Source of the DNA: Clostridia bacterium
GTDB taxonomy: Bacteria; Bacillota; Clostridia; Christensenellales; Aristaeellaceae
Assembly: GCA_017395685.1 (NCBI GenBank)
Contig: JAFQOD010000057.1
Coordinates: forward strand, 1-64,000
DNA: 64,000 nt
Reading direction: 5' to 3'
Of this stretch, positions 7,187-16,275 are shown piece by piece. Numbering within the stretch: the first letter of the stretch is position 1; each line of letters begins with the position of its first letter. The position numbers and the translations under genes were made by a program. The notes under the pieces are model-generated. The model ran no database searches. It saw only the letters and a program-made list of their open reading frames with translations, and had not been told where the DNA came from.

Positions 7187-8200
7187 ATGAAAAATACCAT
7201 CAAGGATGTGGCAAAGGCAGCCGGCGTATCCGTTTCCACCGTCAGCCGTGTATTATCCGGCAGCCCCCGCATCAGCGCCCAAACCACCCAGCGGGTAAAG
7301 GAAGTGGTAAAGGAACTGGGGTATCGGCCCAATCTACTGGCGCGTTCATTGGTTGAGCGCACCAGCAATATCATCGCCGCTCTTCTGCCCTCCTCTCCCA
7401 GCACCATGTTTTCCGAGCCCTTTTTTTTCGATGTACTCCGTGGGATCGGTGAATATGCCGCTCAGGAAGGGTATCATCTGATGCTTTCCACCGGCTGCCA
7501 GGCCCATAATGAAGAGGAATCACTGCGCCAATTGGTATCCAGCGGCATCGTAGGCGGCGTAATTTTGCTTACCAGCCGTATCGGTGATAAGCTGATGGAA
7601 GAATTGTATGATATGCATTTTCCTTTTGTTGTACTTGGTCATCCCGGCCAGGAAGATGAAATGGCCTGGGTGGATAATGATAATGCCGCTGTCGGCCATG
7701 CCGCCGCCCAGCACCTCATTCAGCACGGCTGCAAACGTCTGGTCTATTGGGATTATTCCCCCTCCCACAGCGTATCTGTTCTGCGCAGAAAAGGGTTTGA
7801 AGCTGCTATCCGGGAAGCAAACCTGGATTCTTCCCAACAGGCGGTTGTGGAAGTTTCCTGGGGTACATGCACCCCGGATCTGGATCAATTCAAATTACTT
7901 TTTGAAAGCCCCAATCCTCCCGATGGCATTCTGGCCGGTGATCTGATGGCGATGAGCCTGATTTCTCTGCTCAAAGAGAAAGGGCTCCGTGTTCCCGAGG
8001 ATGTTTCCGTCGTTGGATTCAATAATACCCCTACCGGACGCACCTGTCAGCCGCCGCTAACTTCCGTCGACCTATCCCCGACTGCCCTGGGCCGACGCAC
8101 CCTGGAATTGCTGCTGGAGCAAATGCATGGCATCTCCACCGGGCAATCCCATCGTTATGTTCCTTTCAAAATTGTTGAAAGAAGCAGTGTAAAAAAATAA
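7187..8200 (+). CDS. LacI-family transcriptional regulator
   Basis: The protein has 337 residues. The ATG at 7187 follows AAGGAG at eight bases; the longer frame from 7061 crosses the promoter. Residues 1-55 are the LacI helix-turn-helix and hinge (TIKDVAKAAGVSVSTVSRVL), and residues about 60-335 are the periplasmic-binding-like sugar domain. It should repress or activate sugar genes in response to a ligand, but it stands alone between a cell-wall operon and an L,D-transpeptidase, so its target is not visible. The nearest glycan operon starts 5.8 kb downstream. It ends in its own terminator, so it is monocistronic. Confidence 0.92.
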   Translation: MKNTIKDVAKAAGVSVSTVSRVLSGSPRISAQTTQRVKEVVKELGYRPNLLARSLVERTSNIIAALLPSSPSTMFSEPFFFDVLRGIGEYAAQEGYHLMLSTGCQAHNEEESLRQLVSSGIVGGVILLTSRIGDKLMEELYDMHFPFVVLGHPGQEDEMAWVDNDNAAVGHAAAQHLIQHGCKRLVYWDYSPSHSVSVLRRKGFEAAIREANLDSSQQAVVEVSWGTCTPDLDQFKLLFESPNPPDGILAGDLMAMSLISLLKEKGLRVPEDVSVVGFNNTPTGRTCQPPLTSVDLSPTALGRRTLELLLEQMHGISTGQSHRYVPFKIVERSSVKK

Positions 8201-8203
8201 TCT

Positions 8204-8235
8204 AAAAGGGGCTGGATTATTCCAGTCCCTTTTTT
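8204..8235 (+). terminator. Rho-independent terminator after the LacI regulator
   Basis: A 13-bp stem with one G-U pair (AAAAGGGGCTGGA / TCCAGTCCCTTTT) and a four-base loop runs into a T stretch. Confidence 0.85.
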
Positions 8236-8256
8236 GATTTCATTCGATATGATATA

Positions 8257-9909
8257 TTACGGATTCACAGGCGGCGCAGGGGTCAGGGAAGGCACAGGCG
8301 TGGGAGCAGGCGTAGCATTTGCCTCTGTCACTTCATCATACAGATACATCAGTGTTTTTCTTCCAGCCTTGCCATCCACACTCAAGCCCCGGGCACGTTG
8401 ATACGCCTTTACGGCTTTTTCCGTTCCTTCGCGATACTGGCCGGTTGCAGTACCATTATAGAATCCCATTTCCTTCAGCTTCATCTGAAGCCAGTATACA
8501 TCTTCCCCTTCGCTGCCGACAGAAAGATTCCGCATTTCTTTTTCCGGTACTTTCGTGCCGTCATACTCCGGATACACAGGGGGAACGGGCGTAGTGCGCG
8601 GCATCATATTTTCCCGATTGAGTTCGCCAGGCTTAATGGCATATTTCAATTCAGGATCGCTGATCCCTTCCTCATGGATCCACACCTGCATTCCCTCTTC
8701 CACCCGATCATAAATCCACTTGGCATCGGCCACTGTAAGGCGGATGCAGCCGTGGCTGCCCCGCTTTCCGAGGCCGGTAAGAGAGGATACCTTGAGGGTC
8801 ATGGGATCGCTGCTATCGCTGTACAGAACGCTGTGGAAGGCAATCTCTTCCGTTATTTTGGTCCAGTAACGCCCTTCACCGCCGCCCCAGGTCGGGAATT
8901 TGCAATGGGCGGCTCTGCGGCCGCTCAGGGTAAAGGTACCCAGCGGGCTGGGATAAGTCGTTGATCCGGTAGAGCAAAGGAAGGTACGATCCAGATCAGT
9001 ATAATCCTTTGTTTCCTGGTTATACTTCCATACCTTTACCACCTGATTATTCACATCCACTTCAAAGAAATAAGCGGCAGGCATCGGGGTGCGGACTGGA
9101 TGAGGAGTACTGTTTACATCCACCACCGTTACATCATTGAACAGCAGATGCCAGGTTTCCTTATTGACTGTTCCGGTTACCTTAATGCCGTTATTTTTCT
9201 GGAAGGCTTCTACAGCCGCCTGGGTATTCTTATAATACCCTGTGGTTGTTTTGTAATAGGTGAAATATCCCAAATCCTTGAGCCGCTGCTGAACCAGCTG
9301 CACATCCTTGCTGGTAGTTCCGTATTTCAGCTCGCTTTTGAATTCACGGTAAGGGCCAGGCGTGGGGGTAGGCGTAGGCACAGGACTGGGGGTGGGCACA
9401 GGACTGGGGGTGGGAGTGGGCCTGATCATGATGGAATACAGCATTTCCTGAGTCTTAACATCTGCTTTACCGGTAATGGGCAGTCCATTCTCACGCTGGA
9501 AAGTCTGTACGGCAGAGGTGGATCCCTCCAGATAATTTCCGCTGACATTTCCCCAATAATAGCCCAGTTCAATCATTTTTTCCTGGAGAAGCTTTACATC
9601 TTCACCGCTGTCGCCATAGCTGAGAGGCCGATAGCAGGTACCGAAAATCACTTCCAGCGTTTTGGCATCCGCTTCCCCTGTAACAGGCAGTTGATATGCC
9701 TCCTGAACAGCAGAAACAGCGGCCTGCGTAGCCGTGTTGTACTCATTTCCGGCGCGGACCGTGGTATAATTCAGCTGCCTGAGCCGGGTATTGAGTTCCA
9801 ACACCACTTCGCCGCTATCCCCCATTTTCAGCGTAACCGCTTCCTGGGCAACGGCTGTACAAACAACCAGCATCATCACAGTCATTATCATCAGAAACCG
9901 CTTAATCAT
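8257..9909 (-). CDS. Secreted L,D-transpeptidase with four peptidoglycan-binding domains
   Basis: The protein has 550 residues. The second of two adjacent ATG codons (9909) is preferred because it sits five bases after AGGAGG; 9912 is the alternative. A signal peptide (1-22, ending AVAQ) is followed by PG_binding_1 domains at about 28-88 and 98-160, a Pro-Thr linker (163-187), a third such domain (195-257), the YkuD catalytic domain (about 280-412) with S385-H386-G-C388 and R390, and a fourth peptidoglycan-binding domain (461-525) before a Pro-rich tail. It should form 3-3 cross-links or attach proteins to the wall outside the cell. Four binding domains in one enzyme is a high number for the family. 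Confidence 0.92.
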   Translation of the reverse strand: MIKRFLMIMTVMMLVVCTAVAQEAVTLKMGDSGEVVLELNTRLRQLNYTTVRAGNEYNTATQAAVSAVQEAYQLPVTGEADAKTLEVIFGTCYRPLSYGDSGEDVKLLQEKMIELGYYWGNVSGNYLEGSTSAVQTFQRENGLPITGKADVKTQEMLYSIMIRPTPTPSPVPTPSPVPTPTPTPGPYREFKSELKYGTTSKDVQLVQQRLKDLGYFTYYKTTTGYYKNTQAAVEAFQKNNGIKVTGTVNKETWHLLFNDVTVVDVNSTPHPVRTPMPAAYFFEVDVNNQVVKVWKYNQETKDYTDLDRTFLCSTGSTTYPSPLGTFTLSGRRAAHCKFPTWGGGEGRYWTKITEEIAFHSVLYSDSSDPMTLKVSSLTGLGKRGSHGCIRLTVADAKWIYDRVEEGMQVWIHEEGISDPELKYAIKPGELNRENMMPRTTPVPPVYPEYDGTKVPEKEMRNLSVGSEGEDVYWLQMKLKEMGFYNGTATGQYREGTEKAVKAYQRARGLSVDGKAGRKTLMYLYDEVTEANATPAPTPVPSLTPAPPVNP

Positions 9910-9996
9910 CATAACCTCCTTGTGCAATCCATCATCCGTACACATCCCGATTGTAGCCTGTACATGGCATGAAATCAAGCGGTAGTTTCTGGGTGC

Positions 9997-11394
9997 TTAT
10001 TCGTCTTTGGAAAGATGCTGCCCCATGATAACGCCCATCACAGACGCCATCATCAGCCCGCGGGTCCATCCGCTGGAATCTCCCAGGCAGTGGAGGCCCG
10101 CAATATTGGTATTGAATTGCTTATCCATCTTAATCCGATTGGAATAGAATTTCAATTCAGGGGAATAAAGCAGCGTTTCTGCGCCAGCAAAACCGGGCAC
10201 CACCTCATCCATGGCCTGCATGAAATGAATGATATTGATCATGGCCCGGTAAGGCATAGCGGCAGTGATATCCCCGGCAACTGCATCCGGCAAAGTAGGC
10301 CGCACATTGGATCTGGCCAATTCATTCTGCCAGGTACGCTTGCCATCCAGAATATCGCCGAAGCGCTGCACCATAATATGGCCATCGCCCAGCATATTGG
10401 TCAATTCGCCCACTTTTTGGGCATATGCAATGGGTTGATTGAAAGGCTCCGTAAAGTTATGGGAGCAAAGGATGGCTAGATTGGTGTTATCCGTCTTCAA
10501 TTCCTTATAGGAATGGCCATTGACCACAGCCAGATCGTTATCATAATTTTCCTGGCTAACAAAACCGCCGGGATTCTGGCAGAAGGTACGCACCTTATTT
10601 TTGAAAGGCTTGGGATAACCCACAAGTTTGCTTTCATACAGCACCCGATTTACCGTTTCCATAACCTCGTTGCGCACTTCCACACGAACACCGATATCAA
10701 CGGTACCCGGCTGATGGGCAATGCCATGCTCTTCGCACAGCTTTTCCAACCAATCGGCGCCCCGGCGTCCGGTAGCAACCACAGTATGATCCGCCCGGAT
10801 TTCTTCACGGATGCCCTTCTTTTCGATTGTCACGCCAACGCACTTTTGATCCTCCAGCAGAAGATCCACGCAATTATATCCAAAATATATCTCCACACCG
10901 TTGTTGATCAAATGCTGCTGAATGGCATGATACAATTCCTGGGCTTTTTCGGTTCCCAGATGCCTGATCGGACAATCCACCAGCTTCAGTCCGGCGCGGA
11001 TAGCACGCAGGCGGATCTTTTTGATCTCTTCCCCCTGGCCAATGCCCTCCACACGAGAATCTGCACCGAACTCAAGATAAATTTTATCAGTATAGTCAAT
11101 CATCTTCTGGGCATAATCTTCACCGATCAATTCCGGCAGCTGACCGCCCACCTCATAAGATAGAGAAAGTTTACCATCAGAGAATGCGCCGGCACCTGAG
11201 AAGCCGGTAGTGATATGGCAATAAGGCTTGCAGTTCATGCATTCCCCGGTTTTAACCTTCGGGCAATGGCGCTTTTCAATGGCGGCCCCCTTTTCAACAA
11301 TAATAATCTTTTTATGGCTACCCTGACGCAGCATTTCCAATGCAGTAAAAATACCTGCAGGGCCCGCCCCAACAATCAATACATCTGTTTTCAA
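9997..11394 (-). CDS. FAD-dependent dehydrogenase (COG2509 family)
   Basis: The protein has 465 residues. A dinucleotide-binding motif GAGPAG lies at residues 8-13, and a cysteine-rich segment CPKVKTGECMNCKPYC lies near residue 45, followed by the family signature SGAGAFSDGKLS. Members are flavoproteins of unknown substrate, often annotated as NAD(P)/FAD-dependent oxidoreductases. The start is a TTG at 11394, supported by the motif position but with only a distant GAAAGGA upstream, so translation initiation may be weak. Its neighbours (L,D-transpeptidase, VanW) do not suggest a pathway. Confidence 0.85.
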   Translation of the reverse strand: MKTDVLIVGAGPAGIFTALEMLRQGSHKKIIIVEKGAAIEKRHCPKVKTGECMNCKPYCHITTGFSGAGAFSDGKLSLSYEVGGQLPELIGEDYAQKMIDYTDKIYLEFGADSRVEGIGQGEEIKKIRLRAIRAGLKLVDCPIRHLGTEKAQELYHAIQQHLINNGVEIYFGYNCVDLLLEDQKCVGVTIEKKGIREEIRADHTVVATGRRGADWLEKLCEEHGIAHQPGTVDIGVRVEVRNEVMETVNRVLYESKLVGYPKPFKNKVRTFCQNPGGFVSQENYDNDLAVVNGHSYKELKTDNTNLAILCSHNFTEPFNQPIAYAQKVGELTNMLGDGHIMVQRFGDILDGKRTWQNELARSNVRPTLPDAVAGDITAAMPYRAMINIIHFMQAMDEVVPGFAGAETLLYSPELKFYSNRIKMDKQFNTNIAGLHCLGDSSGWTRGLMMASVMGVIMGQHLSKDE

Positions 11395-11551
11395 GCTGAA
11401 TCACCGAATCCTTTCGAAAGTACATAATCTACCAATATAATTAAAATCCAGTTTTGCTTATTTGTCAACAGGAAATCAAAAATATGTTACAATTTCTTTT
11501 CAAAACAGCAAAAAGAAGCACAGCATGTCACGAAACAAATGTTATTCCGCA

Positions 11552-11581
11552 TAAAAAACCGCTTACCACATGGCAAGCGGT
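11552..11581 (-). terminator. Terminator after the VanW-domain gene
   Basis: On the minus strand ACCGCTTGCCA pairs with TGGTAAGCGGT around two bases and runs into six T residues, a few bases past the stop codon at 11589. Confidence 0.85.
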
Positions 11582-11588
11582 CATTGTA

Positions 11589-12782
11589 TCACGCTTCAGG
11601 TTCGTCCGCACGATATACCAATACAGTAATCGCACCTTCCTGCGGCTGCGCAAAAATACGAATGGGATAAGGCAAAGTATTATTAAAAATAAAATCATAG
11701 AAAGAGCCAACAGCAGCATCAAAATACTGCGGAATATACACCACACCAATCTTCTGATGCACACGCCATTCTTCCAGCTGGATGGGCAGGGGAATCAATG
11801 CATTATACAGCGTAGTGGTTACCTGGCAAACACCGCCTCCATAACCTTTCCCCTTTGCACTGATATTCGGTGCCATTTTATATCCATTCGTAGGTTTATA
11901 GGGAGCACAAAGATCGTTATAGGAAAAGCGCTCCCCCGGCTGCAGCACAATGCCGTGAATCCGCTGGCAAGCAAGATCAATATTGTATGCACGTTCCGCC
12001 GCCAGATCCTTTCCATAATTTTCATCATAGAAGGTGGTAAAGCCGCCGATTACATCACCGGCCTGTGCATCCTCCCAGGGAACAAATGCCGTCAAATCAC
12101 CGTTTTCCAGAGGAATGGTGTTTTCCTTACGCCATACAGGAAGCGTATAATTACTTTCATCGGCGCTCCGTACGCAAATAAATGATCCGGTGCGTGCATT
12201 CATGCCGACAAAATCCTTACTGTCAATCCAGGTGTCCTGATTGAGAGTAACCATGCCGATATTAGGCACTACTCCAGGTACAGGATATTTCTTTGCATTC
12301 AGAGAGCGGAATCCCCAAAGCAAATGTGTCTTGCACCATCCAAGTATCCCGTCATACAAAATCTGGCTCCACTCTTCGCCATATTCATACAGCGTCATAA
12401 ATTTCCCCTGAGGAACCTTACGTAGAGAACGGGTAGAACCCGGTTCCAGCCAAATTGTAAATTCCTGTACAGTGATGGCTTCATACTGCGGCTCTTTCTG
12501 AATATTCGTAGACTTGATAAAATTAAGCCATCGGTCTTTGCACCAGCCCTCCGTGCCCTTTATCATAACACGGCACCAGCCATCTTGCACTTCATATACG
12601 TCTGCCCGAGTGCCAGAAGACACGTAATTCAAGCGCTCTTCTGATTCTTTTTCCGGGCGCAAATGAAATGTTGTAGTTGTTGTCGCATAAAAAATGGGCA
12701 ATTCCTTTTCTTGCATATCTTCAGCACAGCAAATGCCGGCCATCATCACCAGAACGCACAGTGCAATCAGAAAGCGTTTCAT
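11589..12782 (-). CDS. Exported SH3-VanW domain protein
   Basis: The protein has 397 residues. The N-terminal MKRFLIALCVLVMMAGICCA is a signal peptide; a cysteine at its end could be a lipid attachment site but the lipobox is imperfect. Two SH3-like wall-binding domains (about 30-95 and 105-170) precede a VanW domain (about 225-380, with the signature GGGVCQVTTTLYN). VanW occurs in some vancomycin-resistance clusters but its biochemical role is not established, and no other van genes are here, so resistance should not be inferred. It is likely a cell-wall associated protein. The short ATG-GAG frame between ribosome site and start may be a leader or chance. Confidence 0.88.
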   Translation of the reverse strand: MKRFLIALCVLVMMAGICCAEDMQEKELPIFYATTTTTFHLRPEKESEERLNYVSSGTRADVYEVQDGWCRVMIKGTEGWCKDRWLNFIKSTNIQKEPQYEAITVQEFTIWLEPGSTRSLRKVPQGKFMTLYEYGEEWSQILYDGILGWCKTHLLWGFRSLNAKKYPVPGVVPNIGMVTLNQDTWIDSKDFVGMNARTGSFICVRSADESNYTLPVWRKENTIPLENGDLTAFVPWEDAQAGDVIGGFTTFYDENYGKDLAAERAYNIDLACQRIHGIVLQPGERFSYNDLCAPYKPTNGYKMAPNISAKGKGYGGGVCQVTTTLYNALIPLPIQLEEWRVHQKIGVVYIPQYFDAAVGSFYDFIFNNTLPYPIRIFAQPQEGAITVLVYRADEPEA

Positions 12783-12938
12783 TCTCCATAATCCTCCTTA
12801 GTTTTACACTATGGCAGATATATCCTCATACTGTATCATCTGTCAAGCATATCTGCACATACTTGCTTATTATACCAAAGCAGATAATCCTTGTCTATAG
12901 CCTATCCCTTCCTGCTGCCGGGATCTGCATTATTTTCC

Positions 12939-12968
12939 TTGACGAAACGGCCACCTATCATGTATAAT
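12939..12968 (+). promoter_or_regulatory. tRNA-Leu promoter
   Basis: TTGACG (12939-12944) and TATAAT (12963-12968) are separated by 18 bases, nine bases before the mature tRNA 5' end. It is one of the strongest consensus promoters in the window. Confidence 0.85.
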
Positions 12969-12977
12969 ACCCCTTGC

Positions 12978-13063
12978 GCGAGTGTGTTGGAACAGGCAGA
13001 CAACCGAGACTTAAAATCTTGTGCCCTCTGGGCGTGCGGGTTCGATCCCCGCCACTCGCACCA
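12978..13063 (+). tRNA. tRNA-Leu (anticodon TAA)
   Basis: An 86-base class II tRNA with encoded CCA. The acceptor stem GCGAGTG pairs with CACTCGC, the anticodon loop is CTTAAAA (anticodon TAA), a long variable arm (TGCCCTCTGGGCG) follows, and the T arm is GCGGG-TTCGATC-CCCGC. It is followed directly by a terminator and then by a phosphatase gene on the same strand. Confidence 0.95.
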
Positions 13064-13102
13064 AAAAATCGGCTTGCTGCTGCAGGCCGATTTTATCTTT
13101 CT
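13064..13102 (+). terminator. Terminator after tRNA-Leu
   Basis: AAATCGGCTTGC pairs with GCAGGCCGATTT around a short loop and is followed by a T-rich run. Confidence 0.8.
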
Positions 13103-13126
13103 TTTTATGTGACGAAAGGAATCTTT

Positions 13127-13768
13127 ATGATTTACTGTATGTCAGATATTCACGGCGATATGGATCGGTATCTTTCCATGCTCCGGAAGATTCAGTTTTC
13201 CGATTTGGATTTTCTCTATATCATCGGGGATATTATTGATCGAGGAGAAAAGGGTGTTGATATTGCCCTTGATATCATGGCACGAAAGAATATGCTGCTT
13301 CTGCGCGGCAATCATGAACAGATGTGTATCGATGATCTTCGCCTGAATAAATCCGATGCGCTGGAGCGGTGGATGAGAAATGGCGGCGGAGTAACACGTG
13401 ACGATCTTCTAGTAAAACGTGATGAAACCACCCGCAGCCGCATCCTTGATTTCTTCTCCAATACCCCTACTTGTCTAGAGATTACTGTACAGGGAAAAAT
13501 ATTTCATCTGGTTCACGGCATGCCGTCTGATTCCGTTCACGATCGCCTTTGGGGGCGTCCAACATTGAATGGAGTACGCCCTCTTCCACATGCAACCGCA
13601 ATTATCGGCCACACCCGAACAAAATTCTTCTTGGGGCCCGATTATTTCCCATTACGAATCTGGCATGGCGACGGATTGATCGATATCGATTGCGGCTGCG
13701 GAAGCGCCCCCGACAAACGCTGCCTCGGCTGTCTTCGGTTGGATGATATGCAGGAATTCTATGTATAG
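13127..13768 (+). CDS. PPP-family serine/threonine phosphatase-like metallophosphoesterase
   Basis: The protein has 213 residues. The ATG at 13127 follows GAAAGGA; the upstream part of the open frame lies in the tRNA. The metal-binding motifs appear in order: D7-IHG, GDIIDRG (about 38-44), GNHE (about 65-68), and histidines in LVHG and IGHT. This is the bacterial PrpA/ApaH-like layout, and its length fits small PPP phosphatases. Substrates could be phosphoproteins or diadenosine polyphosphates; sequence does not decide. An FHA protein encoded 7 kb away shows that Ser/Thr phosphorylation may exist in this organism, but a link is speculation. Confidence 0.88.
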   Translation: MIYCMSDIHGDMDRYLSMLRKIQFSDLDFLYIIGDIIDRGEKGVDIALDIMARKNMLLLRGNHEQMCIDDLRLNKSDALERWMRNGGGVTRDDLLVKRDETTRSRILDFFSNTPTCLEITVQGKIFHLVHGMPSDSVHDRLWGRPTLNGVRPLPHATAIIGHTRTKFFLGPDYFPLRIWHGDGLIDIDCGCGSAPDKRCLGCLRLDDMQEFYV

Positions 13769-13769
13769 C

Positions 13770-13803
13770 GAATTTCCCTCCCACATGCAGGAGGGAATTT
13801 TCC
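13770..13803 (+). terminator. Terminator after the phosphatase
   Basis: AATTTCCCTCC pairs with GGAGGGAATTT around a short loop (CACATGCA), two bases past the stop codon, with T residues following. Confidence 0.75.
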
Positions 13804-13971
13804 TTCAAATGCCGCATATTACGTCTTTGCCATGCAGATCCACTGACTGCGATCCAAATGATCTGGGCGGAAGGCTTCAGCCGTTGACAAATCATTTGAT
13901 TTCATGTATGCTTTTTATCAAAGAAAACAGAAATATGAATCTATTTAAATTCTCATATAGGAGGATATATT

Positions 13972-14874
13972 ATGAATATCGGTTTAAGTTCCTATTCCCT
14001 TGATCGAGAAATTGAATCCGGACGCATGACGCTTGGGCAGGTAATGGATTTTGCCGTTGCTCAGGGGGCGCAGTGCATGGAATTGGTACCCTTCGCATTC
14101 CGTTTTGATGATCCTGTTACCGGAAAAATCGATTATGATGCCATCAGAAAGGTGAAGAAGCAGGCTGCTGATGCCGGAATTATCCTGAGCAATTATTCCG
14201 TCCTCGCGGATTTTTGCAAGGACGGAGAAGCTTTGGATAAAGAAATTGCCCGCATCTGCCATGAGGTAGATATCGCTGCGGAGCTGGGGATTCCCAGGAT
14301 GCGTCATGATGTATGCGCTTTCCGCCGCCCTCAGGCCCATAATACGCTGAAGGATTTTGAATATTGGCTGCCCGTTATGGCCGAAGCCGCCAAAAAGGTA
14401 TGCGAGCATGGAAAAGCCCGCAGTGTAAAAACCATGATTGAAAATCACGGTTTTTTTGCAAATGGCTGCGACAGGGTACAACGCATCCTGGCTGCGGTCA
14501 ATGACGAAAATTATGGTCTTCTTCTGGATACCGGCAATATTGTCTGTGTAGATGAAGATGCCTCCATTGCTGCCAGAGAGCTGGCCCCTATCACAAAAAT
14601 GGTGCATCTGAAGGATTTCTATATCCGCACCCGGGATCCTGGCGACAGCACCCAGTTTGATTGCGCCGGAAGCTGGTTCCGTTCCAGGGGCGGCCGGTAT
14701 CTGCGGGGTGCCATTCTGGCCCAGGGCGATCTGGATATTTATGAAACCCTGGGGGCACTTAAGCATGCTGGATACGATGGTGATATTGTGATCGAATTTG
14801 AAGGATTGGAGGATGCGAAATATGCCTCCAGCGTCAGCATGAAAAATGCCCGCCGTATCTGGGAGGAAATCTAA
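13972..14874 (+). CDS. Sugar phosphate isomerase/epimerase-like TIM-barrel protein
   Basis: The protein has 300 residues with AGGAGG seven bases before the ATG. It is an AP-endonuclease-2-like (xylose isomerase-like) TIM barrel over its whole length. Visible likely metal ligands include ENHGFF (about residues 160-165), LDTGN (about 183-187), a histidine in MVHLKDFY and the terminal IEFEG. Members isomerise or epimerise sugars, inositols or keto acids. It is first in an apparent operon with GH29 and GH18 genes, so it probably handles a monosaccharide or derivative released by those enzymes. The exact reaction is unknown. Confidence 0.85.
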   Translation: MNIGLSSYSLDREIESGRMTLGQVMDFAVAQGAQCMELVPFAFRFDDPVTGKIDYDAIRKVKKQAADAGIILSNYSVLADFCKDGEALDKEIARICHEVDIAAELGIPRMRHDVCAFRRPQAHNTLKDFEYWLPVMAEAAKKVCEHGKARSVKTMIENHGFFANGCDRVQRILAAVNDENYGLLLDTGNIVCVDEDASIAARELAPITKMVHLKDFYIRTRDPGDSTQFDCAGSWFRSRGGRYLRGAILAQGDLDIYETLGALKHAGYDGDIVIEFEGLEDAKYASSVSMKNARRIWEEI

Positions 14875-14919
14875 GAATTCCTTTATTGAATCACATCGAA
14901 TATTCCAGGAGATGAATCT

Positions 14920-16242
14920 ATGTCCTCTTATCGTGTAAAGGAAACCCCTGGTGATACCGCCTGGTTCCATGCCGATCGGTTCGGTATGTTTATCCATTGG
15001 GGATTGTATGCCCTGCCCGCCCGCCATGAATGGATCAAAACCAGGGAATGCATCCCTGAAGAAAAATATCAGAAATATTTTGATCATTTCGATCCCGATC
15101 TGTATGATGCAAAGGAATGGGCAAAAATGGCCAAGGCTGCTGGAATGAAATACGCCGTCCTCACCACCAAGCATCATGAAGGATTCTGCCTGTTCGATTC
15201 CCAATATACCGACTATAAATGCACCAATACCCCCGCCGGGCGGGATCTGGTAAAAGAATTTGTGGATGCATTCCGGGCAGAGGGCTTAAAGATCGGTTTC
15301 TATTATTCTCTGATCGATTGGCATCATCCTCATTTCCCTATCGATATGCTCCATCCCCGGCGCAATGATCTCGATGCCCAGGAGCAGAATAAAACCCGCA
15401 ATATGAAAATATATGCCCAATACATGCGGGATCAGGTAACCGAATTGCTGACCAATTACGGAAAAATCGATATCCTCTGGTTTGATTTTTCCTATCCCAA
15501 CAACAAGCCAGAACTCGGTAAAGAATGGATGAAGGGGAAAGGGAAAGAAGATTGGGAGGCTGAACAGCTGATCGCCACCGCCCGCAGCCTGCAGCCCCAT
15601 CTCATTATCGATAACCGGGCAGATATTGAGCAGGATCTGTGGACTCCTGAGCAATATCAAATTGATGAATGGCTGCGGCATCCCAAGACAGGTGAATTGC
15701 TCACTTGGGAAGCCTGCCAGACATTTTCCGGCTCCTGGGGATATTACCGGGATGAAACCAGCTGGAAATCTCCGGAAATGCTGATCCGTATGCTGGTCAA
15801 TACCGTTTCCTGCGGTGGCAATCTGCTGATGAATGTGGGCCCCACCGCAAGAGGGGAATTTGATTACCGGGCCAAGGACGCCCTGAAAGTATTTGAAGAT
15901 TGGATGCACGGCAACAGCCGCTCCATTTACAATTGCACCATGGCAGAACCCGAACTGCTCAAATGCCTGCCTCCTGATTGCCGCTTCACCCAGAGCACTG
16001 ACGGCAAGCGGCTGTATCTTCACATTTTTTCCTATCCTTTCAGCCACATCCTCCTCAAAGGACTTGCCGGGAAAGTGGAATATGCCCAATTCCTTCATGA
16101 TGGCAGCGAGATCCTGATGGATGAAGGCCAAGTAGATCATTTCAGTGAAGGCGCTGCAAAGGGTGATGATTTGCTGGTGCTCAATCTTCCGGTCATCAAG
16201 CCGCCGGTTCATGTGCCTGTTATTGAGCTTTTCCTGAAATAA
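14920..16242 (+). CDS. Alpha-L-fucosidase, GH29 family
   Basis: The protein has 440 residues. It opens with the GH29 signature RFGMFIHWGLYALP (about 20-33), then KYAVLTTKHHEGF (about 77-89), and the likely nucleophile D189 in ILWFDF. No signal peptide is present, so it should act in the cytoplasm on imported fucosylated oligosaccharides. The C-terminus is a short beta domain. It lies 45 bases after the isomerase and 33 bases before the GH18 gene, in the same direction and without a terminator between, so they are likely co-expressed. Confidence 0.93.
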   Translation: MSSYRVKETPGDTAWFHADRFGMFIHWGLYALPARHEWIKTRECIPEEKYQKYFDHFDPDLYDAKEWAKMAKAAGMKYAVLTTKHHEGFCLFDSQYTDYKCTNTPAGRDLVKEFVDAFRAEGLKIGFYYSLIDWHHPHFPIDMLHPRRNDLDAQEQNKTRNMKIYAQYMRDQVTELLTNYGKIDILWFDFSYPNNKPELGKEWMKGKGKEDWEAEQLIATARSLQPHLIIDNRADIEQDLWTPEQYQIDEWLRHPKTGELLTWEACQTFSGSWGYYRDETSWKSPEMLIRMLVNTVSCGGNLLMNVGPTARGEFDYRAKDALKVFEDWMHGNSRSIYNCTMAEPELLKCLPPDCRFTQSTDGKRLYLHIFSYPFSHILLKGLAGKVEYAQFLHDGSEILMDEGQVDHFSEGAAKGDDLLVLNLPVIKPPVHVPVIELFLK

Positions 16243-16275
16243 TCATCAAGTATTTCTGTTTCAAGGAGTATTTTC

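Noticed and set aside
9357..9425. Short tandem repeats resembling a CRISPR or satellite
   Set aside because: They encode the Pro-Thr linker of the L,D-transpeptidase and stay in frame; no spacer structure. No CRISPR array was seen anywhere in the window.
11589..12782. Vancomycin-resistance interpretation of the VanW-domain gene
   Set aside because: VanW domains are widespread outside resistance clusters and no vanA/B/H/X/S/R genes are present.
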